From the NCBI RefSeq assembly GCF_042650125.1, contig NZ_JBHSAP010000015.1:310001-374000 (forward strand): DNA of 64,000 bases. Direction: 5' to 3'. The notes below the pieces were generated by a model. The model saw only the letters and a list, made by a program, of their open reading frames with translations, was not told the DNA's origin and searched no databases. Shown here piece by piece: positions 16,968 through 25,361 of the stretch. The DNA comes from Salinithrix halophila. GTDB lineage: Bacteria; Bacillota; Bacilli; Thermoactinomycetales; DSM-45169. Each line of letters starts with the position of its first letter. Position 1 is the first letter of the stretch. A program made the translations under genes and the position numbers.

Positions 16968-17558
16968 TCACTTTGCCGGCGGCTGGGTGATGATGTTGTC
17001 GATGATCCCGTATTTTTTTGCTTCCGCTGCATCCATGAAGAAATCACGGTCAGTGTCCTGCTGGATCTTTTTCAGAGGCTGACCGGTTTGATCTGCCAGC
17101 AGATGATTCAGTTTGTCCCTCATACGGAGGATTCGTTTAGCACTGATTTCGATGTCGGATGCCTGGCCTTGGGCTCCGCCCAGGGGCTGGTGAATCATCA
17201 CTTCGCTGTTGGGAAGCGCCAGCCGTTTACCCGAGGTGCCGGAGGAGAGCAAGAAAGCACCCATGGATGCAGCCATACCGACACAGATGGTCTGGATGTC
17301 GCACTTCACATGTTGCATCGTGTCATAGATGGCAAAGCCAGCCGAGATGGATCCGCCTGGGGAGTTAATGTAAAGCTGGATGTCCTTGTTGGGATCTTCA
17401 GTCTGCAGGAATAGAAGCTGGGCCACGATCGTGTTAGCGACGGCATCGTTGATTTCGCTGCCCAAAAAGACGATGCGGTCTTTCAACAAGCGGGAGTAGA
17501 TATCGTAGGACCGTTCCCCGCGGTTGGTTTGTTCTACCACATAAGGAATCAGGTTCAT
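16968..17558 (-). CDS. clpP: ATP-dependent Clp protease proteolytic subunit ClpP
   Basis: This 196-residue serine protease assembles into tetradecamers and degrades proteins delivered by ClpX or ClpC. The triad is visible as Ser98 (GMAASMGAF), His123 (MIHQPLGG) and Asp172. The frame is open upstream to 17627, but the ATG at 17558 has a perfect GGAGG 7 nt upstream and gives the normal length. A CtsR box overlaps its promoter, so it should be induced by heat and protein-folding stress. Confidence 0.97.
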   Translation of the reverse strand: MNLIPYVVEQTNRGERSYDIYSRLLKDRIVFLGSEINDAVANTIVAQLLFLQTEDPNKDIQLYINSPGGSISAGFAIYDTMQHVKCDIQTICVGMAASMGAFLLSSGTSGKRLALPNSEVMIHQPLGGAQGQASDIEISAKRILRMRDKLNHLLADQTGQPLKKIQQDTDRDFFMDAAEAKKYGIIDNIITQPPAK

Positions 17559-17597
17559 GTCGGTTCCTCCTCTGTCAGGTGGATCGATTGCAGTTCC

Positions 17598-17627
17598 ATG
17601 ATAACCCAAAAGATCAACAAAGGTCAA
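17598..17627 (-). promoter_or_regulatory. Sigma-A promoter of clpP
   Basis: On the minus strand TTGACC and TATCAT are separated by 18 bp. The -35 hexamer lies inside the CtsR heptad repeat. Confidence 0.75.
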
Positions 17628-17638
17628 CGTAGGTCAAA
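17621..17638. promoter_or_regulatory. CtsR operator
   Basis: The tandem heptads GGTCAAC and GGTCAAA, separated by GTA, match the CtsR consensus (RGTCAAA NAN RGTCAAA). Overlap with the clpP -35 indicates repression of clpP by CtsR. Confidence 0.85.
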
Positions 17639-17647
17639 CCTCTGGGA

Positions 17648-17682
17648 AAAAAGACGGTATCCGATTCGGATACCGTCTTCTT
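17648..17682 (-). terminator. Terminator of the tRNA-Arg transcript
   Basis: AAGACGGTATCC pairs with GGATACCGTCTT; on the minus strand six T residues follow. It separates the tRNA from the clpP promoter. Confidence 0.85.
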
Positions 17683-17684
17683 CG

Positions 17685-17759
17685 TGGTGCGCCTACCAGG
17701 ATTCGAACCTGGGCACCTGGTTCCGGAGACCAGTGCTCTATCCCCTGAGCTATAGGCGC
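17685..17759 (-). tRNA. tRNA-Arg (anticodon CCG)
   Basis: The minus strand forms a complete cloverleaf: acceptor GCGCCTA with TAGGCGC, a D-arm with AGCTCAGGGGATAGAGC, anticodon stem CTGGT/ACCAG with loop CTCCGGA (CCG anticodon), and a T-arm with GGTTCGAATCC. The 3' CCA is encoded. It reads CGG arginine codons. Confidence 0.95.
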
Positions 17760-17788
17760 ATATGTTCTATTATCCAGCGACAAAGAAC

Positions 17789-17817
17789 ATTATATCGAAG
17801 CCCGGACGAAAAAGCAA
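17789..17817 (-). promoter_or_regulatory. Promoter of tRNA-Arg
   Basis: On the minus strand TTGCTT and a perfect TATAAT are separated by 17 bp, about 30 bp upstream of the mature tRNA. Confidence 0.8.
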
Positions 17818-17932
17818 GAGGATTTATTGGAAAAATCCCATGTCTAACTCGCCTTCGGGGTTTTGGGCGATCCGAATACCGGAGGGGCAAGGGAGTATAC
17901 AGTTTTTGTTAAAAGTAACCACTAGCGCTTTG

Positions 17933-17941
17933 TGCTAGAAT
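17933..17941 (+). promoter_or_regulatory. Extended -10 element upstream of rpoN
   Basis: TGCTAGAAT is an extended -10 sequence without a clear -35, about 145 bp before the rpoN start. Confidence 0.45.
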
Positions 17942-18086
17942 AGATAGAAAAGCATCCGGTTATCTTTCCTTATTCTTCCCAGTTTGTTCGGCCTTTAACC
18001 TCCTTTTTCACTTTTAGCCGCGCCGGATTGCGAGCATCAAAAGTGATCGGCGCCACATATACTGAAAAACGCGGAGGTGACCACAT

Positions 18087-19484
18087 ATGGCTCTGTCTAT
18101 GGGCTATGGCCTGGCACAGGAGCAGCGCATGAAGTTGGTGATGACCCCCGAATTGCGCCAGGCGATTCAAGTACTGCAATATCCGGCTGCGGATTTAATC
18201 CAGTATATACAAGAGCAAGTGATGGAAAACCCAGTCTTGGAGATGGAAGAACCTCCCCCGTCGAAGGAGGATGAGCCCTTTCATGTCAGTGAAGAAAAAT
18301 TATCCGACTGGGCGGCTTTCTTGCGTCGGGGAGAAGGAGGCAGGCGCACGGGTATCAATTGGGATAAAGAAGACCGGTCTCTAGAGCGGGTGACTGCTTC
18401 AGAAGAAACGCTGACCGATGTCTTGGAGGGGCAGATCCGGCTTCTCTCTCTCGATTCGAAGCAACATCGTATCTGCCGCTATATTATCGGAAACCTGGAT
18501 GAAGACGGTTATGTGGAGGTGCCGTCCAAACAAATATGTAAGCGCTTTAATATCGACGAAGAGGAATTGGAAGGTTGTTTTCGGATCATTCATTCTCTTG
18601 ACCCTGTAGGTGTCGGGGCTCGCTCCCTCTCTGAGTGCCTCCGGATTCAACTCCTGCGGGAGGAAGAACTTGACCCGATTGCCCTGGATGTCGTCGGACA
18701 TTGTCTGACGGATCTAGCGGAAGGGCGTTACCGGAAAGCGGCCCGGCGACTGGGATGTTCCGTTAGCGATGTGCAACGGGCGGCTGATCGCATCCGCCAA
18801 TTGAACCCGAGGCCTGGGCTTGCTTATAACTTCGATTCTCCCCGTTATGTGCAACCAGACGTGTCTGTAGTGGAGAGGAACGGGATGTTGGAAGTGGTCG
18901 TGAATGAGGGATATATCCCCCGCCTCGGTATTAGCACCCACTATGAAAGGATGTTAGATCGAGAGGATGAAGGGGCAAAGCAGGCCGCTTCCTACATCAA
19001 AAGCCGGCTCCAATCGGCGATGTGGCTGCTGAAAAGCATCGAACAACGGCGACACACCCTTCACCGGGTTACCGGGGCAATCTTGGAGGAACAGAGGGAG
19101 TTCTTCGAACACGGGATTTCCCGTCTGAAGCCACTGACCCTGCGCCAGGTGGCAGAGGCTCTGGAGCTTCACGAATCAACAGTGAGCCGGGCGACCCAGC
19201 ATAAATATATGCAGACTCCCCGCGGATTGTTTCCCTTCCGCTTTTTTTTCCAGTCTGGGGTGGCCACCGAAACCGGGGGGAATACTTCCGCCCAGAGCGT
19301 AAAAGATAAAATAGCACGCCTGATCGCGGAAGAAAATAAATCAAAGCCGCTTTCCGATCAAAAGATCGCCGGGATCCTTGAAGAAGAAGGGGTGCGGATT
19401 TCCCGTCGCACGGTTGCTAAATACAGGGAAGAGATGGGGCTGGGATCCTCCCAGATGAGGCGCCGATACGAAGAAGAGGTCTGA
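18087..19484 (+). CDS. rpoN: RNA polymerase sigma-54 factor RpoN (SigL)
   Basis: This 465-residue factor directs RNA polymerase to -24/-12 promoters that need an AAA+ activator. Region I is visible at the N-terminus (LAQEQRMKLVMTPELRQAIQVLQ), the core-binding and DNA-binding regions follow, and the C-terminal RpoN box is ISRRTVAKYREEMGL. A strong GGAGGTG precedes the ATG. It sits directly upstream of cggR-gapA, as in several Bacilli. Confidence 0.96.
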   Translation: MALSMGYGLAQEQRMKLVMTPELRQAIQVLQYPAADLIQYIQEQVMENPVLEMEEPPPSKEDEPFHVSEEKLSDWAAFLRRGEGGRRTGINWDKEDRSLERVTASEETLTDVLEGQIRLLSLDSKQHRICRYIIGNLDEDGYVEVPSKQICKRFNIDEEELEGCFRIIHSLDPVGVGARSLSECLRIQLLREEELDPIALDVVGHCLTDLAEGRYRKAARRLGCSVSDVQRAADRIRQLNPRPGLAYNFDSPRYVQPDVSVVERNGMLEVVVNEGYIPRLGISTHYERMLDREDEGAKQAASYIKSRLQSAMWLLKSIEQRRHTLHRVTGAILEEQREFFEHGISRLKPLTLRQVAEALELHESTVSRATQHKYMQTPRGLFPFRFFFQSGVATETGGNTSAQSVKDKIARLIAEENKSKPLSDQKIAGILEEEGVRISRRTVAKYREEMGLGSSQMRRRYEEEV

Positions 19485-19534
19485 AACCGGAGCGGAAAAC
19501 ATCATGAAACCACTGATTTTGGGTGAATTAGATC

Positions 19535-19563
19535 TTGTCAAAACAGAAGGGATTGGCTAAAAT
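19535..19563 (+). promoter_or_regulatory. Promoter of the cggR-glycolysis operon
   Basis: TTGTCA and TAAAAT are separated by 17 bp. The CggR-type operator lies downstream of it, which fits repression by blocking elongating polymerase. Confidence 0.7.
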
Positions 19564-19594
19564 CAAAGTGGTCATCCCATTTTTTTGGTCTGGT

Positions 19595-19631
19595 TGGGAC
19601 GAAAATTGCTACATGGGACATATTTAGTCCC
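19595..19631 (+). promoter_or_regulatory. CggR operator
   Basis: Two TGGGAC half-sites (19595 and 19614), each followed by 6 nt and then TGCT or AGTC, resemble the B. subtilis CggR operator (CGGGAC-N6-TGTC repeated). The repeat period is 19 nt rather than 20. It lies between the promoter and the cggR ribosome site. Confidence 0.7.
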
Positions 19632-19649
19632 GGAGGCCGGAGGGGTTGG

Positions 19650-20678
19650 ATGAACACGATCCTGGAACTGCAAAGCAAGCTGCTGCCTGACTTGATGGAA
19701 GTACTGAAAAAACGGTATGAGATCCTGCGTCATCTGCAATTGATGCAGCCTGTCGGCCGAAGGAGCCTCGCTGCTGCCCTGGGGATGACGGAGAGGGTAT
19801 TGCGGAGTGAAGTCGACTTCCTCCGGGAACGAGGATTGGTACGCATTGAGAGTGTCGGCATGAAACTTTCCGATGCAGGATCGGATCTGGTGGCTGACAT
19901 GGAGCCGCTAATTAAGGAACTCTTTGGCCTCACGGAATTGGAAACCCGGCTGCAAAGGTCTCTCGGACTGAAAAAAGTGGTTGTTGTACCTGGAGATTCG
20001 GATCGTTCGGATTGGGTAAAAAAGGAGATGGGTCGAGCTGTGGCCCGGATCCTGAAGATAACTGCCCGTCCGAATCAGGTTGTAGCTGTAGCGGGTGGGA
20101 CGACTCTCGCCGCTGCGGCGGAGATGATGAGTGCTTTCCCCGGCCTGCGAGAGACGACTTTTGTTCCGGCCAGGGGCGGTCTTGGCGAGGTAGTGGAGTT
20201 GGAGGCCAACTACATTGCTTCTCTGATGGCCCAGAAAGCAGGGGGTCATTATCGGCTGCTTCATGTCCCGGATCAGTTGTCCGAGGAAGCCCGGCAGACC
20301 CTGGTTAAGGAACCGCATATTCAGGAGATGCTGGAGCTGATGCGTTCCGCTAGGATTGTCGTACATGGGATTGGGGATGCTAGGGCCATGGCGGCCAGGC
20401 GAAAATCCTCCCCCGGACTGCTTCGTCGATTAGAGGAGGACGGAGCGATCGGTGAAGCATTTGGTTATTACTTCAACCGACGGGGTGAGATTGTCCATCG
20501 AGGTCGGAGTATCGGTCTCAACCTGGAAGATCTGGTCAACGTGGATAAGGTCATCGCTGTGGCGGGAGGCGCTGCAAAAGCGGAGGCTGTTGCTGCTATC
20601 CTGCCTGTTGCTGGCAAAGACACACTCATTACCGACGAAGCGGCGGCGAGAGCCGTCCTGACTAATCTAAACACTTGA
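19650..20678 (+). CDS. cggR: Central glycolytic genes regulator CggR
   Basis: This 342-residue SorC/DeoR-type repressor has an N-terminal winged helix (LAAALGMTERVLRSEVDFLRERGLV, in pieces) and a C-terminal sugar-binding domain with VVAVAGGTTLAAAAEMM. CggR senses fructose 1,6-bisphosphate, which relieves repression of the gapA operon. The ATG has a GGAGGGG site. It is the first gene of the operon with gap, pgk, tpiA, gpmI and eno, and a CggR-like operator upstream implies autoregulation. Confidence 0.95.
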   Translation: MNTILELQSKLLPDLMEVLKKRYEILRHLQLMQPVGRRSLAAALGMTERVLRSEVDFLRERGLVRIESVGMKLSDAGSDLVADMEPLIKELFGLTELETRLQRSLGLKKVVVVPGDSDRSDWVKKEMGRAVARILKITARPNQVVAVAGGTTLAAAAEMMSAFPGLRETTFVPARGGLGEVVELEANYIASLMAQKAGGHYRLLHVPDQLSEEARQTLVKEPHIQEMLELMRSARIVVHGIGDARAMAARRKSSPGLLRRLEEDGAIGEAFGYYFNRRGEIVHRGRSIGLNLEDLVNVDKVIAVAGGAAKAEAVAAILPVAGKDTLITDEAAARAVLTNLNT

Positions 20679-20730
20679 TTCCCATTGGCTAGTTTTTTCA
20701 CTTTGATCCATACTTAACGGAGGGATTTTT

Positions 20731-21738
20731 ATGGCAACTAAAGTTGGAATTAACGGATTTGGACGTATCGGTCGCGCGGTTTTCCGCATTGCGATGAAGA
20801 ACCCGGAAGTGGAAGTTGTAGCGATTAACGACCTGACTGACGCTGACACCTTGGCTCATCTTTTGAAGTATGACTCCGTCCACGATCAATATGACGGGAC
20901 CGTGGAAGTGACCAACGGCGGGCTGATGGTAGACGGTCGTGAAATTAAAGTCCTTGCTGAACGCGATCCTGCCCAACTCCCCTGGGGCGACCTTGGTATT
21001 GAAGTCGTCGTCGAATCCACCGGTCGTTTCACCAAAAAAGAAGATGCTGAGAAGCACCGTCAAGCCGGTGCCAAAAAAGTAATCATTTCCGCCCCAGCTA
21101 GCAACGAAGACCTGACGATCGTGATGGGAGTCAACGAAGACAAGTATGATGCTTCCACCCACCACATCATCTCCAATGCTTCCTGCACGACCAACTGCTT
21201 GTCTCCCGTTGTAAAAGTGCTGCATGAGAAGTTTGGTGTCCGCCGGGGTCTGATGACCACCGTCCATTCCTACACCAACGATCAGCAAATCCTGGATCTC
21301 CCCCATAAAGACCTACGCCGGGCTCGCGCAGCGGGCATGTCCATTATCCCGACGTCCACCGGTGCCGCTAAAGCTGTTGCCAAAGTGTTGCCTGAACTGG
21401 ACGGCAAGCTGAACGGATTTGCCATGCGCGTTCCCACCCCCAACGTTTCCGTGGTGGACTTTGTCGCCGAGTTGGATAAAGAAGTCACTGTAGACGAAGT
21501 GAATGACGCCCTGCGTGTAGAAGCCGAAGGCAAGCTCAAAGGTGTCCTCGGTTACTCTGATGAACCGCTGGTGTCCAAAGATTACAACGGCGACCCTCAA
21601 TCCTCCATTGTCGACGCCCTGTCCACGATGATTCAGGACGGTAACATGGTGAAAGTGGTTTCCTGGTATGACAACGAATGGGGCTTCTCCAACCGTATGG
21701 TTGACCTGATCACCTACATTGCCAAAAAAGGGCTCTAA
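20731..21738 (+). CDS. gap: Glyceraldehyde-3-phosphate dehydrogenase, glycolytic type
   Basis: This 335-residue NAD-dependent enzyme oxidises glyceraldehyde 3-phosphate to 1,3-bisphosphoglycerate. The Rossmann motif GINGFGRIGR (residues 6-15) and active-site SCTTNC with Cys152 are intact. Linkage to cggR, pgk, tpiA, gpmI and eno identifies the glycolytic isoform (GapA) rather than the gluconeogenic GapB. A GGAGGGA site precedes the ATG. Confidence 0.97.
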   Translation: MATKVGINGFGRIGRAVFRIAMKNPEVEVVAINDLTDADTLAHLLKYDSVHDQYDGTVEVTNGGLMVDGREIKVLAERDPAQLPWGDLGIEVVVESTGRFTKKEDAEKHRQAGAKKVIISAPASNEDLTIVMGVNEDKYDASTHHIISNASCTTNCLSPVVKVLHEKFGVRRGLMTTVHSYTNDQQILDLPHKDLRRARAAGMSIIPTSTGAAKAVAKVLPELDGKLNGFAMRVPTPNVSVVDFVAELDKEVTVDEVNDALRVEAEGKLKGVLGYSDEPLVSKDYNGDPQSSIVDALSTMIQDGNMVKVVSWYDNEWGFSNRMVDLITYIAKKGL

Positions 21739-21809
21739 GTCTAGAATGAAGGGGAAGAAAAGAGGGGAGGTTACTCTCCTCTTTCTCATGCCGAGGAGGA
21801 CGAAAACCC

Positions 21810-22991
21810 ATGAATAAACAGTCGATCCGTGATGTGGACCTTCGCGGGAAGCGTGTTTTTTGCCGGGTGGACTTCAATGTTCCCCTGGAGGAAGGGAAGA
21901 TTACCGACGACAACCGGATTCAGGCGGCGCTGCCGACGATTCAATACCTGGCCGATCAAGGGGCCAAAGTGATTCTGGCTAGCCACCTGGGCCGACCGAA
22001 GGGAAAAGTCGTCGACGACCTGCGCCTTGACCCGGTAGCCCAGCGGCTCTCCGAGCTACTCGGAAAGACCGTGTCCAAAGCGGACCAGGCCATCGGGGAA
22101 GAAGTGGAAAACCATATCAAGGATATGCATGACGGAGATGTTTTTCTGCTGGAAAACGTCCGCTTCTACCCAGGCGAAGAGAAGAACGATCCGGGTCTCG
22201 CTCATGCCTTTGCCCAACTGGCAGATCTATATGTCAACGACGCTTTCGGGGCGGCCCACCGCGCCCATGCCTCCACAGCGGGCATCGCTGAGCATCTTCC
22301 AGCAGTGGCAGGTTTCCTGATGCAAAAAGAACTGGAGACTCTGGGAAGAGCTCTTCAGGAGCCGCAGCGCCCCTTTACGGCCATCATCGGCGGGGCCAAG
22401 GTGAAAGATAAAATCGGGGTTATCGAAAATCTGTTGGATAAAGTGGACAACCTTCTGATCGGTGGCGGGCTATCTTATACCTTCCTCAAAGCGAAGGGGT
22501 TGGAAATCGGTCAGTCCCTCCTCGAACCGGACAAGGTGGATCTGGCTCGGGAATTCATGGAGACAGCAAAAGCCAAGGGAGTCAATCTGTTGTTGCCGGA
22601 AGACGTGGTAGTGGCCAATGAATTCTCCCCTGCCGCACGGGCGGAGACCGTGGCTGCCGACGCGATTCCCAAGGATCTACAGGGATTGGATATGGGCCCG
22701 AAGACAAGGGAAAAGTACGCGGAGATTATCCGGAACTCCAAACTCATCATCTGGAACGGTCCCTTAGGGGTATTTGAATTTGACCGCTTTGCCGAAGGTA
22801 CCTTCGCTATTGCACGGGCTGTTGCTGAATCGGAAGCCTTCAGTATCATCGGCGGCGGAGACTCCGCCGCGGCTGTCAGCAAGGCTGGGTTATCCGAGCG
22901 GGTGGATCATATCTCCACCGGAGGCGGTGCTTCCCTGGAGCTGATGGAAGGAAAAACCCTTCCCGGCGTAGCTGCTCTCAACGATCGGTGA
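21810..22991 (+). CDS. pgk: Phosphoglycerate kinase
   Basis: This 393-residue enzyme makes ATP from 1,3-bisphosphoglycerate. The N-terminal signature FCRVDFNVPLE, the substrate-binding SHLGRPKG and the C-terminal nucleotide loop GGGDSAAAV are present. It starts after GAGGAGGACG and is 71 bp from gap. Length is normal. Confidence 0.97.
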   Translation: MNKQSIRDVDLRGKRVFCRVDFNVPLEEGKITDDNRIQAALPTIQYLADQGAKVILASHLGRPKGKVVDDLRLDPVAQRLSELLGKTVSKADQAIGEEVENHIKDMHDGDVFLLENVRFYPGEEKNDPGLAHAFAQLADLYVNDAFGAAHRAHASTAGIAEHLPAVAGFLMQKELETLGRALQEPQRPFTAIIGGAKVKDKIGVIENLLDKVDNLLIGGGLSYTFLKAKGLEIGQSLLEPDKVDLAREFMETAKAKGVNLLLPEDVVVANEFSPAARAETVAADAIPKDLQGLDMGPKTREKYAEIIRNSKLIIWNGPLGVFEFDRFAEGTFAIARAVAESEAFSIIGGGDSAAAVSKAGLSERVDHISTGGGASLELMEGKTLPGVAALNDR

Positions 22992-23029
22992 GGCCACCGA
23001 AAGACCAATCAAACAAAGGCGGTGAAAGG

Positions 23030-23800
23030 ATGCGAACTCCTGTTATCGCAGGTAACTGGAAAATGTACAAGACTGTGAACGAAGCCCTGGAGTACTTCAC
23101 TTCCTTCCGGGAAAAGGGCGAAGCCGAAGGCGTGGAAACGGTTCTCTGCGCTCCATTCGTCGCGCTTCCCGCCCTGGTGGAAGCCGCCAAGGGATCCCGG
23201 ATCGGCATCGGTGCTCAAAATATGCACTGGGAAGAGGAAGGGGCCTTCACCGGTGAAGTCGGGCCTTCCATGTTGAATGCCGTGGGTGTTCCCTACGTGG
23301 TGATCGGCCATTCCGAGCGCCGGACCTATTTTGCCGAAACGGATGAAGCCGTTAATAAAAAAACCCAGTCTGCTATCTCCCACGACTTGGTACCCATCGT
23401 TTGCGTTGGGGAAACGCTTGAGGAGAAAGAAGCGGATCGGACCCAGGAAGTGGTTCGAGAGCAGGTGGTCAAAGCCTTAGCAGGGCTTTCTTCCGACGAA
23501 GTAACTCAGGTCGTCCTTGCTTACGAACCGGTATGGGCCATCGGTTCCGGCAAATCCGCTACCGCGGAGGATGCCGAAGAAGTCATTCGTTTCGTGCGAA
23601 AAACGGTGGCGGATCAGTATGATCAGCAAGTGGCCAATGATATACGCATCCTCTACGGGGGCAGTGTGAAACCTGGTAACATCGATTCCTTCCTGGAGCA
23701 GCCGGATATTGACGGTGCCTTGGTCGGCGGTGCCAGCCTGGACGCGGACTCCTTCGCCCGCCTGGTCGAAGCGGCAGCTAAGCGTGGTGGAGAAGGATGA
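23030..23800 (+). CDS. tpiA: Triosephosphate isomerase
   Basis: This 256-residue barrel enzyme interconverts dihydroxyacetone phosphate and glyceraldehyde 3-phosphate. Lys11 (GNWKMYK), His94 (GHSERR) and catalytic Glu166 (AYEPVWAIG) are all present. The ATG at 23030 with GGTGAAAGG upstream gives the normal N-terminus; the frame is open back to 22988. The stop overlaps gpmI by 4 bp (ATGA). Confidence 0.97.
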   Translation: MRTPVIAGNWKMYKTVNEALEYFTSFREKGEAEGVETVLCAPFVALPALVEAAKGSRIGIGAQNMHWEEEGAFTGEVGPSMLNAVGVPYVVIGHSERRTYFAETDEAVNKKTQSAISHDLVPIVCVGETLEEKEADRTQEVVREQVVKALAGLSSDEVTQVVLAYEPVWAIGSGKSATAEDAEEVIRFVRKTVADQYDQQVANDIRILYGGSVKPGNIDSFLEQPDIDGALVGGASLDADSFARLVEAAAKRGGEG

Positions 23801-25332
23801 GTCAAAAGGCTCCTGTCGCCTTGATTATCCTGGATGGCTTTGCCCTTCGGGATGAGGAGCACGGTAATGCCATTGCTCAGGCGAACAAGCCCAATTTTGA
23901 CCGGTTATGGTCTCAATATCCCCACACCACCCTGGGGGCAGCTGGCCATGCGGTTGGATTGCCTGAAGGTCAGATGGGCAACTCTGAAGTGGGGCATCTC
24001 AACATTGGTGCTGGGCGGGTTGTATATCAAGACCTAACCCGGGTTACCCAGTCAATCAAAGACGGCTCCTTCTTTAAAAACGACGCCCTGCTCGGTGCGG
24101 TAGAGAACGTAAAGAAAAAAGATAGTCGTCTCCACCTGATGGGACTCCTTTCTGATGGCGGCGTCCATAGCCACATCAACCACCTTTTTGCTCTTCTCGA
24201 TTTGGCAAAAAAGAATGGGGTGAAGGAGGTTTTCGTCCATGCCTTCCTGGATGGACGGGACGTGCCGCCTGATTCCGGCATCGGCTATCTGGAACAGCTG
24301 GAGCGAAAAATAAAGGAGACGGGTATCGGTACCCTGGCTTCGATTCATGGGCGTTATTATGCCATGGATCGGGACAAGCGCTGGGATCGTATTGAGAAGT
24401 CCTACCGTGCCATGGTCGATGCTACCGGCCCCCGCAGTGACGATCCGATTCGTACGGTCAAGGAATCCTATGCTCGGGAAGTATATGACGAGTTCGTTAT
24501 ACCGACGGTCCTAGTGGATCAGGAAGGAAACCCTCGGGGACAAGTTAAGGAGGGCGATTCGGTTGTTTTCTTTAACTTCCGTCCTGACCGGGCGATCCAA
24601 CTTTCCCAGGCGCTGAACAATGACCACTTCGAAGGTTTTGACCGGGGAAAACAACGGGCGGACAATCTTTTCTTTGTCTGTCTCACCCACTACAGTGACG
24701 CGGTCAACGGTTATATCGCCTTTAATACGATGGATCTGGTCAACACATATGGAGAAGTGGTTTCCAACCATCGGCTTAAACAACTCCGGATCGCCGAGAC
24801 AGAGAAATATCCTCACGTCACCTTCTTCTTCAGTGGTGGCCGTGAGCAACCCTACGAGGGAGAGGACCGTATCCTGATCAACTCCCCGGATGTAGCCACT
24901 TACGACTTAAAGCCGGAAATGAGCGCCTATGAAGTGACGGATGCGCTGGTAAAGGCGATCGGCGAGGAGATCCACGATACGATCATCCTCAACTTCGCCA
25001 ACCCCGATATGGTAGGTCACTCCGGGAAATTGGAGCCGACCATCCGCGCGGTGGAAGCCGTTGATGAGTGTCTCGGTCGTGTGGTCGGTGCCCTGCAAGA
25101 GAAGGGCGGCACCGCTGTGATCATCGCTGATCACGGCAACGCCGATATGGTCCTGGATGAAAAGGACCGCCCGTTCACTGCACATACCACCTTCCCGGTT
25201 CCCTGTATTGTGACGGACGAATCCGTCCGCTTGCGCGAAGGCGGCATTCTGGCCGACGTCGCTCCAACGATGCTGAAACTCCTCGGTATTCCGCAACCGG
25301 AGGAGATGACAGGCCGTTCCATCGCTGAATAA
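23797..25332 (+). CDS. gpmI: 2,3-bisphosphoglycerate-independent phosphoglycerate mutase
   Basis: This 511-residue metalloenzyme of the alkaline-phosphatase superfamily converts 3-phosphoglycerate to 2-phosphoglycerate. The phosphorylated serine is Ser63 in GNSEVGH; metal ligands are visible in ILDGFALR, the C-terminal ADHGNADMV and AHTTFPVPC. It overlaps tpiA by 4 bp, so translation is coupled. Confidence 0.97.
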   Translation: MSQKAPVALIILDGFALRDEEHGNAIAQANKPNFDRLWSQYPHTTLGAAGHAVGLPEGQMGNSEVGHLNIGAGRVVYQDLTRVTQSIKDGSFFKNDALLGAVENVKKKDSRLHLMGLLSDGGVHSHINHLFALLDLAKKNGVKEVFVHAFLDGRDVPPDSGIGYLEQLERKIKETGIGTLASIHGRYYAMDRDKRWDRIEKSYRAMVDATGPRSDDPIRTVKESYAREVYDEFVIPTVLVDQEGNPRGQVKEGDSVVFFNFRPDRAIQLSQALNNDHFEGFDRGKQRADNLFFVCLTHYSDAVNGYIAFNTMDLVNTYGEVVSNHRLKQLRIAETEKYPHVTFFFSGGREQPYEGEDRILINSPDVATYDLKPEMSAYEVTDALVKAIGEEIHDTIILNFANPDMVGHSGKLEPTIRAVEAVDECLGRVVGALQEKGGTAVIIADHGNADMVLDEKDRPFTAHTTFPVPCIVTDESVRLREGGILADVAPTMLKLLGIPQPEEMTGRSIAE

Positions 25333-25361
25333 ACCCTGAAGACTCCAAGGAGGAATGACGC

